A stretch of DNA of 48,282 nt from Litchfieldia sinesaloumensis. Lineage in GTDB: Bacteria > Bacillota > Bacilli > Bacillales > Bacillaceae_L. Positions within the stretch are counted from its first letter, which is position 1; each line of letters begins with the position of its first letter. Both the position numbers and the translations under genes were made by a program. Location of the stretch: NCBI RefSeq assembly GCF_900156865.1, contig NZ_LT732529.1, forward strand, positions 94,017 to 142,298, given 5' to 3'. Below, piece by piece: positions 7,232-16,187 of this stretch. Below the pieces are notes generated by a model that did not search any database, was not told the origin of the DNA, and saw only the letters and a list, made by a program, of their open reading frames with translations.

Positions 7232-9127
7232 ATGGATATCTTAAAAAAGATAGAACAATTTCGTGAAGAGGAACAACGTTTGAAGTGGGAAGGTACCTTC
7301 GCTGAATATTTGGAAATTCTAAAGGAAAAGCCGTGGGTTGCACAGTCTGCTCATTCCAGAGTTTATAATATGATCAAGGATGCAGGTGTTGAAGAGGATG
7401 ATGGCAAGCGTAAGTACAAATTCTTCGATCACCAGCTTTTTGGTCTTGAAGAGTCACTAGAGCGCTTGGTGGAAGAATATTTTCATCCAGCTGCCAAACG
7501 ACTTGATGTTCGAAAACGAATATTATTATTAATGGGTCCTGTTAGTGGCGGTAAATCAACTCTCGTTTCCATGTTAAAAAGGGGATTAGAAACTTATTCC
7601 CATACGGAACGTGGCGCGGTTTATGCAATAAAAGGCTGTCCAATGCATGAAGACCCATTACACTTGGTACCACATCATTTACGAGAAGACTTTTTTGATG
7701 AATATGGAATTCGAATTGAAGGGAATTTGTCACCATTAAATATGATGAGATTACAAGAAGAATATGGTGGCAGAATTGAGGATGTCAGAGTGGAACGGAT
7801 CTTCTTCTCAGAGGATAAACGTGTAGGAATAGGTACGTTTAGCCCGTCAGATCCAAAATCACAGGACATTGCAGATTTAACAGGAAGCATTGATTTTTCT
7901 ACGATTGCAGAATTCGGTTCAGAATCGGACCCAAGAGCCTATCGCTTTGATGGTGAACTAAACAAAGCTAACCGTGGAATGATGGAATTCCAAGAAATGT
8001 TAAAATGTGATGAGAAATTCCTCTGGCATTTATTATCACTAACACAAGAAGGAAACTTTAAAGCAGGAAGGTTTGCGTTAATCTCGGCAGATGAACTAAT
8101 AGTTGCTCATACGAATGAAACGGAGTACCGTTCCTTCATTGCTAATAAGAAAAATGAAGCGTTACATTCACGTATCATTGTCATGCCTGTTCCTTATAAC
8201 CTGAGAGTTTCTGAGGAAGAGCGAATTTATGAAAAAATGATTAAGGAAAGTGACGTTCGTGACGTTCATATTGCACCACACACGTTTAAAGTGGCAGCGA
8301 TGTTTACAATTCTAACAAGATTAAAAGCGCCTAAAAAAGGCGATGTCGATATTATAAAAAAGATGAGATTGTACGATGGAGAAAGTGTTGAAGGTTTCAA
8401 TGCAGTTGATGTAGAGGAACTGAAAAAGGAATACCAGGATGAGGGGATGAGTGGTATTGATCCACGTTATGTGATTAACCGTATTTCATCCACCATTATC
8501 CGTAAAGAAATACCATCCATAAATGCATTAGATGTATTGCGTTCATTAAAGGATGGACTAGAGCACCATCCATCTATATCAAATGAAGACCGTGAGCGCT
8601 ATTTGAATTTCATCTCAATTGCGAGACGAGAGTACGATGATATCGCGAAAAAAGAAGTGCAAAAGGCATTTGTTTATTCATACGAAGAATCTGCTAAGAC
8701 GTTAATGGATAACTATCTTGATAATGTTGAAGCGTATTGTAATAAAAATAAACTTCGTGATCCGTTGACTGGCGAGGAAATGAATCCGGATGAAAAGTTA
8801 ATGCGCTCGATTGAAGAGCAAATTGGTATCTCTGAAAATGCGAAGAAAGCATTTAGAGAAGAAATTCTCATTCGTATCTCGGCATATGCACGAAAAGGAA
8901 GACGATTTGATTACAATTCCCATGAACGCCTGCGTGAAGCGATTCAAAAGAAATTATTTGCGGATCTTAAGGACGTCGTAAAAATTACAACATCCACAAA
9001 AACACCGGATGAGCAGCAACTTAAAAAGGTAAACGAAGTTGTGGCAAGATTGATTGATGAACATGGCTATAATTCAACATCAGCCAATGAACTTCTTCGT
9101 TATGTTGGTAGCTTACTGAATCGATAA
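7232..9127 (+). CDS. prkA: PrkA AAA+ ATPase / serine kinase-like protein
   Basis: A 631-residue protein, the same length as B. subtilis PrkA. A P-loop GPVSGGKST lies at residues 102-110, within an AAA+ domain (about 60-370), followed by the C-terminal PrkA domain (about 380-620). The family was first described as a serine kinase and more recently as an ATP-dependent Lon-like protease. It acts in the sporulation mother cell and, in other bacteria, in stress response. It has a strong GGAGGAGG site before the ATG and a terminator after. The downstream yhbH partner matches the prkA-yeaH-type pairing seen across bacteria. Confidence 0.96.
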   Translation: MDILKKIEQFREEEQRLKWEGTFAEYLEILKEKPWVAQSAHSRVYNMIKDAGVEEDDGKRKYKFFDHQLFGLEESLERLVEEYFHPAAKRLDVRKRILLLMGPVSGGKSTLVSMLKRGLETYSHTERGAVYAIKGCPMHEDPLHLVPHHLREDFFDEYGIRIEGNLSPLNMMRLQEEYGGRIEDVRVERIFFSEDKRVGIGTFSPSDPKSQDIADLTGSIDFSTIAEFGSESDPRAYRFDGELNKANRGMMEFQEMLKCDEKFLWHLLSLTQEGNFKAGRFALISADELIVAHTNETEYRSFIANKKNEALHSRIIVMPVPYNLRVSEEERIYEKMIKESDVRDVHIAPHTFKVAAMFTILTRLKAPKKGDVDIIKKMRLYDGESVEGFNAVDVEELKKEYQDEGMSGIDPRYVINRISSTIIRKEIPSINALDVLRSLKDGLEHHPSISNEDRERYLNFISIARREYDDIAKKEVQKAFVYSYEESAKTLMDNYLDNVEAYCNKNKLRDPLTGEEMNPDEKLMRSIEEQIGISENAKKAFREEILIRISAYARKGRRFDYNSHERLREAIQKKLFADLKDVVKITTSTKTPDEQQLKKVNEVVARLIDEHGYNSTSANELLRYVGSLLNR

Positions 9128-9143
9128 TTGATAAATAACGTTA

Positions 9144-9181
9144 TAGGGGTTAGGCCAATGGATGGTCTAATCCCTTATTTT
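9144..9181 (+). terminator. Terminator after prkA
   Basis: AGGGGTTAGGCC pairs with GGTCTAATCCCT (with G-U pairs) around a 7 nt loop, followed by TATTTTT. Confidence 0.8.
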
Positions 9182-9698
9182 TCAAATAGGATCGGATGCA
9201 CGTTTTTACCGTTTATCGTGTTTAAGGAAAGGAAACGTATGATGACCACCGCTCTTCTTCCGTGCTTATGAAGAAGGACGTTGGAAAATCCTCTTCATCG
9301 TACTTATGAAGAGGAAAACCAGCCTAAGATCCACTAATCTTCCGTTCCTTCATGTTTAATAAGATGTAGGAGAACTTGTCCATTTTATGAAAAAAGTTAG
9401 TGATGTTAATGATTGAAAAATCAGTAGGAACTTGTCTATTTTTAAGGCACACAGCCCAATTTGCGAAATTTTTTGTCAATAATACGATAATCTTGCATAG
9501 TATAAAGTAATCTACTATTCGTTCTTATAGTGCCAAGTAGGTAAGAAGTAGGTCTCTTTTTTATTTTAACCAAATGTAAAACTATATGTTTTTTCGTATT
9601 ACGAAATTCTTTCGCAAGCCGTCAAGATAATGTATGAAGGTCAAGGTAAAAATGTGAATCGTTCGTAAAAAGAAATTAAAAATGGGAGGGGAAAATTA
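9182..9698. other. prkA-yhbH intergenic region with twin hairpins
   Basis: There is no credible gene in this 517 nt gap. Two related hairpins sit in tandem: CTTCTTC/GAAGAAG (9254-9276) and CCTCTTCAT/ATGAAGAGG (9290-9314), each with a CGT(G/A)CTT loop. A ten-codon ORF with an upstream GGAAAGG crosses the first hairpin but is probably chance. The yhbH promoter should lie near the 3' end of the gap, but no clear box was found. Confidence 0.45.
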
Positions 9699-10868
9699 AT
9701 GTCTAAGAATTTTGTTATTTCACAAGAAGATTGGTCCCTCCATCGCAAAGGCCATGATGATCAAACACGACACCAAGATAAGGTACAGGATGCAATTAAG
9801 AATAATTTACCTGATTTGATTACCGAAGAAAGTATAATCATGTCAAACGGAAGAGATGTTGTTAAAATTCCGATTCGTTCATTAGACGAATATAAAATCC
9901 GGTACAATTATGATAAAAATAAACATGTTGGCCAAGGGGATGGAGAGAGTCAGGTTGGTGACGTTATCGCTAGAGATGGTTCTGGCCAAAGTGCAGGCAA
10001 AGCGGGTCCTGGAAAAGGGCAAGGTGCAGGTGATCAGGCTGGTGAAGACTATTATGAGGCAGAGGTTTCACTTATGGAGCTTGAGGAAGCGCTATTTAAG
10101 GAGCTGGAATTACCAAATTTGAAGAGGAAAGAACAAGATCAGAACATCGTTGAGAATATTGAATTTAATGATATCCGCCGTACGGGTCTAATGGGTAATA
10201 TTGATAAAAAGCGAACGATGATTTCAGCTTACAAACGAAATGCAATGGCTGGAAAACCAAGCTTTCATCCAATTTATCGTGAAGATTTGAAGTTCAAAAC
10301 GTGGAATGAAGTTGTTAAACCAGATTCAAAGGCAGTTGTACTCGCAATGATGGATACGAGTGGTTCGATGGGGATTTGGGAGAAGTATATGGCGAGAAGC
10401 TTCTTTTTCTGGATGACCCGATTCCTGCGTACCAAATATGAAACGGTTGAAATTGAATTTATTGCTCATCACACAGAAGCGAAGGTTGTCTCAGAGGAGG
10501 ATTTCTTCTCAAAAGGTGAGAGTGGAGGTACCATTTGCTCATCCGTTTATCGCAAAGCATTAGAAATCATTGATGATAAGTATCCAGAAACACGCTATAA
10601 TATTTATCCATTCCATTTTTCAGATGGGGATAATTTAACTTCGGATAATGCTAGATGTGTAAAATTAGTAAGTGAACTAATGAAGGTTTCGAATATGTTT
10701 GGTTACGGTGAAGTAAACCAATACAATCGTCATTCAACTCTTATGTCAGCTTATAAAAACATTGAAGATGAAAAGTTCAGGCATTATATCTTAAAACAAA
10801 AAGCAGACGTATTCCATGCGATGAAGAGCTTTTTTAAAAAGGAAGAAGAGAATAAAATGTATGCGTAA
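9699..10868 (+). CDS. yhbH: Sporulation protein YhbH (DUF444, vWA-like)
   Basis: A 389-residue protein of the YeaH/YhbH family, needed for efficient sporulation in B. subtilis. The N-terminal third is charged, with a Gly/Gln-rich linker around residues 87-112. The C-terminal half is a von Willebrand A-like fold with a MIDAS-type MDTSGSMG motif near residue 222. It is made after prkA; the family is thought to work with PrkA and SpoVR in a shared ATP-dependent assembly. AAAATGGGAGGGG precedes the ATG by 7 nt. A strong terminator follows. Confidence 0.95.
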   Translation: MSKNFVISQEDWSLHRKGHDDQTRHQDKVQDAIKNNLPDLITEESIIMSNGRDVVKIPIRSLDEYKIRYNYDKNKHVGQGDGESQVGDVIARDGSGQSAGKAGPGKGQGAGDQAGEDYYEAEVSLMELEEALFKELELPNLKRKEQDQNIVENIEFNDIRRTGLMGNIDKKRTMISAYKRNAMAGKPSFHPIYREDLKFKTWNEVVKPDSKAVVLAMMDTSGSMGIWEKYMARSFFFWMTRFLRTKYETVEIEFIAHHTEAKVVSEEDFFSKGESGGTICSSVYRKALEIIDDKYPETRYNIYPFHFSDGDNLTSDNARCVKLVSELMKVSNMFGYGEVNQYNRHSTLMSAYKNIEDEKFRHYILKQKADVFHAMKSFFKKEEENKMYA

Positions 10869-10873
10869 AGAGA

Positions 10874-10905
10874 GCCAGCCGATAAGGCTGGCCTTTACTT
10901 ATTCT
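10874..10905 (+). terminator. Terminator after yhbH
   Basis: GCCAGCC-GATAA-GGCTGGC hairpin followed by a T-rich tail. Confidence 0.85.
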
Positions 10906-11005
10906 TTTAAGTCGTAAGGGCAATAAAAGATGTTTGTACCAATTTTGATGTGTATAATAAATAGTAGTTAAGAAACGGAAAGTCTTTGTATGTGGAGTGA
11001 TTGCA

Positions 11006-12535
11006 TTGACGGAGAATGAATTTTGCAGAATTCTAATTGTTGACGATGAAGTATTAATAAGGCAAGGAATTAAATATTATCTAAATTGGGAAGAGGAAGG
11101 TTTTCAAATAGTTGGAGAGGCTTCAAATGGTAAAGAAGCTCTAGAATTGATTGAAGAAACAGATCCTCATATTGTCATTACAGATATAGTAATGCCAATT
11201 ATGGATGGAGAAGAGCTCACAAAAGAAATAAAAATAAAATATCCAAATATAGAAATACTTATACTTAGTAGTTTTGGAGAGTATGATTATGTTCGATCTA
11301 CTTTCCAAAGTGGTGTTGTAGATTATATATTAAAGCCTAAGCTAGATGCACAAGGTTTGTTGGCTGTTTTAAAAAGGGCACAAGAGAAAATTCCTTTATC
11401 TAAAAATAAAAAGAAAGTACTAGATGTGGACCTTTCTATAGGACAAGCTATCGAAAAACAAATCAAAGGCTATGAAGTAGGTGTAGATGAAGAACTAACT
11501 CTGAACACATTTCCATATGACAGCTTTTTCTTAGTAGCTATCGATTTAAAAAGCGTCACAGCTGATGATGTCACACTTGAGACAATAGATAGGAATTTAA
11601 AGTTAAATTTGACTAAAACTTTTCTTTATCAGCAGGAACAAAGCAATTATGTTGCTATTCTCAACTTTAATAAAGAATATGAGCCTGAGGTGATTAACAG
11701 GCTTTCTCAAATTGAGAAAACAATACCTCAAGTAGCCATTGTTCTAAGTGATGTATTTTCAACCTTTAATGAAATAGGAAAGGTGTACAAAGAAGAATTG
11801 CAACCTATGCTTCAATATCGGTTCTATTTCCCTGAGAAATCTTTCGTCCAGAATTCTGATTTCCCTAAGGAACCACCATACTGTGATCCGTTTAACCTAG
11901 ATCGATTCACAGAGGATTTTACACGTGGGCGTTTTGATTTGGCACTAACTTATGTAAGAGAATATGCGAAGATATACTCTGCATGTTACACAACTGATAT
12001 TGCTGAATTTAAATCTTTTTTTGGGAATATCATTTTTAATATTTCAATTCTCTTAGAGAATATGGAATACGATGTAAAGGAACTCGAAAGTGTTAAGTAT
12101 GATTCTTTGCAGTTTATTGAGGAAGCAAATACGGCAACTGAAGTTGTGAAGCAGCTACATACGTTTATAGACGAGTTTTATAAATGTATAGAACAAAAAC
12201 GAAATTCTCCTAGTCAATCAAATATGAAAAAGCTTTTAGATTATATTCAGAATCATTATGCAGAACCACTTACACTAACAGGAGTAGCTACTCATTTTCA
12301 TTTTAATCCTTCTTATTTATCAAATTATTTTTCGGTTCATAATAAAGAAGGTTTTATTGAGTATTTAAATAAAATTCGCGTCGAAGAAGCAACGAAACTA
12401 CTCGTTCAGAGTGATGTTCCTATTTCTGAAATTGGTCCTATGGTCGGTTACTCTGATCACAGTTATTTTTCGAAAATGTTTAAGAAGATAAAAGGAATGT
12501 CACCTAGCCAGTATCGTAGAAAAACGACGAGCTGA
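11006..12535 (+). CDS. YesN-type response regulator, AraC-class DNA-binding
   Basis: A 509-residue regulator. The N-terminal receiver domain (about 8-125) has acidic DD at 13-14, the phospho-acceptor Asp60 in ITDIVMP, and Lys110 in ILKP. A middle region of unknown fold follows, then a C-terminal AraC-type double helix-turn-helix (about 405-505: FNPSYLSNYF and VGYSDHSYFSKMFKK). The TTG at 11006 is preferred because GGAG lies 8 nt upstream; an in-frame GTG at 10997 overlaps that site. It pairs with the YesM-type kinase 10 nt downstream and probably activates the sugar transporter genes after it. Confidence 0.9.
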   Translation: MTENEFCRILIVDDEVLIRQGIKYYLNWEEEGFQIVGEASNGKEALELIEETDPHIVITDIVMPIMDGEELTKEIKIKYPNIEILILSSFGEYDYVRSTFQSGVVDYILKPKLDAQGLLAVLKRAQEKIPLSKNKKKVLDVDLSIGQAIEKQIKGYEVGVDEELTLNTFPYDSFFLVAIDLKSVTADDVTLETIDRNLKLNLTKTFLYQQEQSNYVAILNFNKEYEPEVINRLSQIEKTIPQVAIVLSDVFSTFNEIGKVYKEELQPMLQYRFYFPEKSFVQNSDFPKEPPYCDPFNLDRFTEDFTRGRFDLALTYVREYAKIYSACYTTDIAEFKSFFGNIIFNISILLENMEYDVKELESVKYDSLQFIEEANTATEVVKQLHTFIDEFYKCIEQKRNSPSQSNMKKLLDYIQNHYAEPLTLTGVATHFHFNPSYLSNYFSVHNKEGFIEYLNKIRVEEATKLLVQSDVPISEIGPMVGYSDHSYFSKMFKKIKGMSPSQYRRKTTS

Positions 12536-12545
12536 GGGTTATCTA

Positions 12546-14315
12546 ATGAAGAATCGTAGATTTCTATTTAAGCATAATAGTCTATTTTTAATATTGTTTC
12601 TTTTAACAGTAATTAGTATTATTTCGGTTGCTGTTATTATCACGTGGACTACTCTACGTATGGCAGAAGACTTTTTCATCGATAAGTTTAGTATTACGAA
12701 TGCTAAAGTGCTAGACCAAGTTACCGACAGCTTTGAATCCTTTCACTACTCAATCGTGACTGCTTCTAATAACTTATCTCAAAGCGGGACAATGAAAGCA
12801 ATATTGACCGAAGAGCAAACCAATGCAGAAAAGATGAGCTCCTATTTTAATCTTCGCCAGTTAATGAAGAGGGTGGAGCCTAATCTTGATGCATACGATG
12901 TGAGTATAACTGTATTAGGTGAAAATGAGATTAGTTACTCTACAAACAGGAATTATTGGCCAATTTCTGACTATGAATTAACTGAAAGCCATCTTACTTC
13001 TAGGACCAGCCAAAATCCTAAAAAGTTAATGTATCATTATGACCAACGTGAGAATCTCAACTCTAATCAATTAAGCTCCTTCGTAATAGCGACAAGAGCT
13101 TTGTTAGAGCATAGTTCCGGTAATGTATATGGAATTATGTATTTTGCCATTCGTGAAAACGAATTTCGAAGTTTTTATACAAACTATACAAGTCCAGGGA
13201 ATGACATTTTTGTTATCGACAAATATGGAAGAATTGTTTCAAGCAATCGAAATGACTTAATTGGTCAGGGGCACCCTGTCCTACAAGAGTATGCGTCTGA
13301 ACTCATAGAAAATTCTAAAAAATACATCATTAAAGACTTTGATGACAAAGAACATATTTTCTTTGGACAATACTTGGAATCATTCGATTTATATATCTTA
13401 AATGTAGTTGATAAGGAAACCGCTGTTAGCGGGTTAATTGATACAAAAGAAATGGCGGTTACATTGACAGTCATTATTGTGGTAGCCATTCTTTTTGTCT
13501 TTCTAATGTCAAGAAGAATAACCAATGCGTTGTATCGTCTAGTCAGAGAAATTTCCGATGCTTCAAAGAATAATTTCCATCAATATGTGTCAGTAGAGGG
13601 GACATATGAAACGAGGGAATTGGGACAAGCATTTAACTCAATGCTCGATGAACTTCATGATTATGTTGATCAACTTGTTGAATCTCAAAAGCAGATACGG
13701 CATGCGGAGCTTGCAGCACTTCAACAACAGATTAATCCTCATTTTCTCTACAATACGTTAACATCGATAAAATTTATGGTGAATCAAGGTAGCAAGGAAC
13801 AAGCGGAGGATACACTCAATGCCTTTATATCCATTTTGCAAAATACAATTGGAAACGGTAGTGAGACCGTCACTGTAAGACAGGAGGTTAACACTCTAAA
13901 GGATTACGTGTTAATTAATCAAATGCGGTATGGAAACAGAATAAGTGTTAGTTATTTTGTGGCTGTACATTGTGAAGATTATTTGATTCCTAAACTGATT
14001 CTCCAACCTTTCATGGAAAATGCATTTTTCCATGGATTTAATCATAAGTCAGAAGGCTCAATAAAAGTATTGATTTGGAAGCAGGGAGTAGAACTAGTTT
14101 GTGAAATAGTTGATAATGGGGATGGAATGGATCTAAATGAAGGAAATGAACTTCCAATTTCTAATCGAAAGCAAGACCGTTTCACTGGAATTGGAATACG
14201 TAATGTTCACGAGCGCATCCAACTCTTATACGGGGAAAAATACGGAGTTTCTATTACAAGTGAAATTGGAAAGGGTACTAAAGTAAGGATTACCTTACCA
14301 CCTAATAATGAATAA
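12546..14315 (+). CDS. YesM-type sensor histidine kinase
   Basis: A 589-residue membrane kinase. There are two transmembrane segments (about 12-34 and 298-320) enclosing a ~260-residue extracellular sensor, then a HAMP region (RRITNALYRL), a coiled stretch, and the His_kinase motif QQINPHFLYNTL with phospho-His399. The ATPase part has the N-box LQPFMENAFFHG and the G-boxes DNGDGM and GIGIRN. It probably senses an extracellular oligosaccharide or the solute-binding protein, and phosphorylates the YesN-type regulator just upstream. It is separated from the transporter genes by a terminator-like region carrying a MITE. Confidence 0.9.
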   Translation: MKNRRFLFKHNSLFLILFLLTVISIISVAVIITWTTLRMAEDFFIDKFSITNAKVLDQVTDSFESFHYSIVTASNNLSQSGTMKAILTEEQTNAEKMSSYFNLRQLMKRVEPNLDAYDVSITVLGENEISYSTNRNYWPISDYELTESHLTSRTSQNPKKLMYHYDQRENLNSNQLSSFVIATRALLEHSSGNVYGIMYFAIRENEFRSFYTNYTSPGNDIFVIDKYGRIVSSNRNDLIGQGHPVLQEYASELIENSKKYIIKDFDDKEHIFFGQYLESFDLYILNVVDKETAVSGLIDTKEMAVTLTVIIVVAILFVFLMSRRITNALYRLVREISDASKNNFHQYVSVEGTYETRELGQAFNSMLDELHDYVDQLVESQKQIRHAELAALQQQINPHFLYNTLTSIKFMVNQGSKEQAEDTLNAFISILQNTIGNGSETVTVRQEVNTLKDYVLINQMRYGNRISVSYFVAVHCEDYLIPKLILQPFMENAFFHGFNHKSEGSIKVLIWKQGVELVCEIVDNGDGMDLNEGNELPISNRKQDRFTGIGIRNVHERIQLLYGEKYGVSITSEIGKGTKVRITLPPNNE

Positions 14316-14333
14316 AAATTGGCTCCATTTTGT

Positions 14334-14474
14334 GGGAGGCCGCTGAAAAACTTGCGTTTTGAGAAAATGATACCTTTTGTTAAAAATTTGTTGATTGGAG
14401 CGTAAGGCACGAGACTCCTGCAGCGGAAATCAACATTCACTTTAGAAAATGGACTTTTTCAGTGCTGTGCTCTC
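14334..14474 (-). mobile_element. MITE-like derivative of the IS1182 element, in a terminator
   Basis: Read on the minus strand this matches the left end of the IS at 4785: a CACTGAAAAAGTCCATTTTCTAAAGTG-type start, TTGATTTCCGCTGCAGGAGTC, GTGCCTTACGCTCCAATCAAC and AAAGGTATCATTTTCTC, ending in an AAGTTTTTCAGCGGC inverted end. The GC-rich centre and the transposase are missing. It is therefore a short non-autonomous copy of about 130-140 bp. The flanks GCTCC...TGGGAG and CTCTCA...GGGGC followed by eight T suggest it lies in the loop of the kinase-gene terminator. Confidence 0.75.
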
Positions 14475-14551
14475 ATTTAGTGGGGGCTCTTTTTTTTAGT
14501 TATGTATATAAAAATTATCATAAAATCTAAAAATAGTTCAAATTTGAAATT

Positions 14552-14565
14552 TGGAAGCGGATACA
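14552..14565 (+). promoter_or_regulatory. Second, weaker cre-like site
   Basis: TGGAAGCGGATACA fits the CcpA consensus at 12 of 14 positions. It lies about 95 nt upstream of the better site. Confidence is low. Confidence 0.25.
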
Positions 14566-14646
14566 ACATATAAAAATAACACAATTTTAGTTAAATATCG
14601 TCCTAACGAAACGGTGAATTTAGGTGCTAAGATAGATATGTAATAA

Positions 14647-14660
14647 AGATAACGCTTTCA
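14647..14660 (+). promoter_or_regulatory. CcpA (cre) operator upstream of the sugar transporter
   Basis: AGATAACGCTTTCA fits the cre consensus TGWNANCGNTNWCA at 13 of 14 positions. It lies 30 nt before the start of the binding-protein gene, where CcpA would act by blocking initiation or elongation. It predicts repression of the galactoside genes on preferred sugars. Confidence 0.6.
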
Positions 14661-14689
14661 AATAAAGAATAATTCAAGGGGGAATATCC

Positions 14690-15973
14690 ATGAAAAAAAT
14701 CTTAGCATTATTATTTGTTAGTATTTTAATTTTATCTGCATGTTCATCTGATTCAGAAAAAACGGCAGACGAGTCAAAAGATACAAATGAAATAACAGTA
14801 TGGGCTTGGGATCCTAATTTTAATATTAAAGCAATGGAAATTGCTAAAGAAGTGTTTGCTGATGAAAACGCTGATGTAAAAGTAAATATTGTCGAAAATG
14901 CCCAAGACGATATTATTCAAAAGCTAAATACAGCACTTAGCTCTGGAACAACTAAAGGATTGCCTAACATCGTTCTAATAGAAGATTATCGTGCACAAAG
15001 CTTTTTACAAGCATATCCAGATTCATTCCACAAAATTACGGGGTCATTTAATGTTGATGATTTTGCACCGTATAAAATTGCACCAACTAGTTTCGAAGGA
15101 GAAAACTATGGCCTTCCATTTGACACTGGTGTAGCAGGTTTATATGTTAGAACTGATTATTTAGAAGAAGCTGGTTACTCAGTAGAAGATATTACAAATG
15201 TTGATTGGAATAAATTCATTGAAATCGGTAAGAAAATCAAAGAAACAACTGGAAAAGATATGTTAACTCTTGATCCAAATGATCTTGGACAAATTCGTAT
15301 GATGATCCAATCAAGTAACTCTTGGTATTTAAAAGAAGATGGTGTAACACCAAACTTAGCTGACAATGAGGCACTAGAACAGGCATTTGAAGTATACAAA
15401 TCAATTCTTGATGCAGATATTGTAAAGCCAGTTTCTGACTGGAGTCAGTTCTTAGCGGCGTTTAATAGTGGTGATGTGGCATCTGTTCCAACAGGAAACT
15501 GGATTACACCTTCGATTAAAGCTGAAGCTTCACAATCAGGCAATTGGGCAGTAGTTCCATTTCCAACTCTTCCTGATGTTGAAGGCTCTGTGAATGCTTC
15601 AAACCTTGGAGGAAGTTCATGGTATGTACTTAATGTAGATGGTAAGGAAGATGCTGTAGACTTCCTAGCAAAAACATTCGGTTCAAATGCTGATATGTAT
15701 CAAACATTAATTAATGAAATCGGTGCGATTGGTACGTATATGCCAGCTGCTGAAGGTGAAGCATATCAAGCTGCAGATGAGTACTTTGGTGGACAAACAA
15801 TCGTTTCTGACTTCTCAACATGGACAGAACAAATTCCGCAGGTTAACTATGGTCTGCATACGTACGCGTTAGAAGACATTTTAGTTGTTGAGATGCAAAA
15901 CTATTTAAAAGGTAAATCAATTGACGACGTGTTAAAGGATGCACAAAAACAAGCTGAAGCACAGGTCAAATAA
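14690..15973 (+). CDS. Sugar ABC transporter substrate-binding lipoprotein
   Basis: A 427-residue family-1 extracellular solute-binding protein. The signal peptide ends in a lipobox ILSAC with Cys18 as the lipidation site. The mature part has the usual two-lobe fold with NLGGSSWYVL near residues 305-314. It would capture oligosaccharides for the two permeases encoded downstream. The substrate is inferred from the linked beta- and alpha-galactosidases: probably galacto-oligosaccharides. AAGGGGG precedes the ATG. A 214 nt gap with a structured RNA separates it from the permease genes, which would let the binding protein be made in excess. Confidence 0.92.
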   Translation: MKKILALLFVSILILSACSSDSEKTADESKDTNEITVWAWDPNFNIKAMEIAKEVFADENADVKVNIVENAQDDIIQKLNTALSSGTTKGLPNIVLIEDYRAQSFLQAYPDSFHKITGSFNVDDFAPYKIAPTSFEGENYGLPFDTGVAGLYVRTDYLEEAGYSVEDITNVDWNKFIEIGKKIKETTGKDMLTLDPNDLGQIRMMIQSSNSWYLKEDGVTPNLADNEALEQAFEVYKSILDADIVKPVSDWSQFLAAFNSGDVASVPTGNWITPSIKAEASQSGNWAVVPFPTLPDVEGSVNASNLGGSSWYVLNVDGKEDAVDFLAKTFGSNADMYQTLINEIGAIGTYMPAAEGEAYQAADEYFGGQTIVSDFSTWTEQIPQVNYGLHTYALEDILVVEMQNYLKGKSIDDVLKDAQKQAEAQVK

Positions 15974-16013
15974 TAACCACATATAGTCTCGAAAATCTGA
16001 CAAAATTGATATT

Positions 16014-16100
16014 GAGGCAATGCCTCGGAAAACTCTCAACTCCTCTTATAGCGGAGCTGTCCTGAAGCGTCAGGCGAGAACTTCCGAGGCTCTTATTATT
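16014..16100 (+). ncRNA. Structured intercistronic RNA, switch-like, unidentified
   Basis: An outer stem GCCTCGGAA (16022-16030) / TTCCGAGGC (16082-16090) encloses TCTC/GAGA, CTCC/GGAG and the perfect CCTGA-AGCG-TCAGG hairpin. It ends in TCTTATTATT, like a weak terminator. Just upstream GAGGC (16014-16018) can pair with the GCCTC of the outer stem instead, giving two mutually exclusive folds. No known riboswitch family was recognised. It may partly terminate transcription or protect the 3' end of the binding-protein mRNA. Confidence 0.5.
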
Positions 16101-16187
16101 AAATAGAGCAATAGACATCAGTTTCCTCCAATATTGGCGGCAAATCGTGTTCTAAATTTATTTATAGAAGTAGGGAGTTGACTAAAA

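Noticed and set aside
9239-9271. Ten-codon ORF (MMTTALLPCL) with GGAAAGG upstream, as a possible leader peptide
   Set aside because: Too short to judge, no runs of regulatory codons, and it is explained as part of a repeated hairpin.
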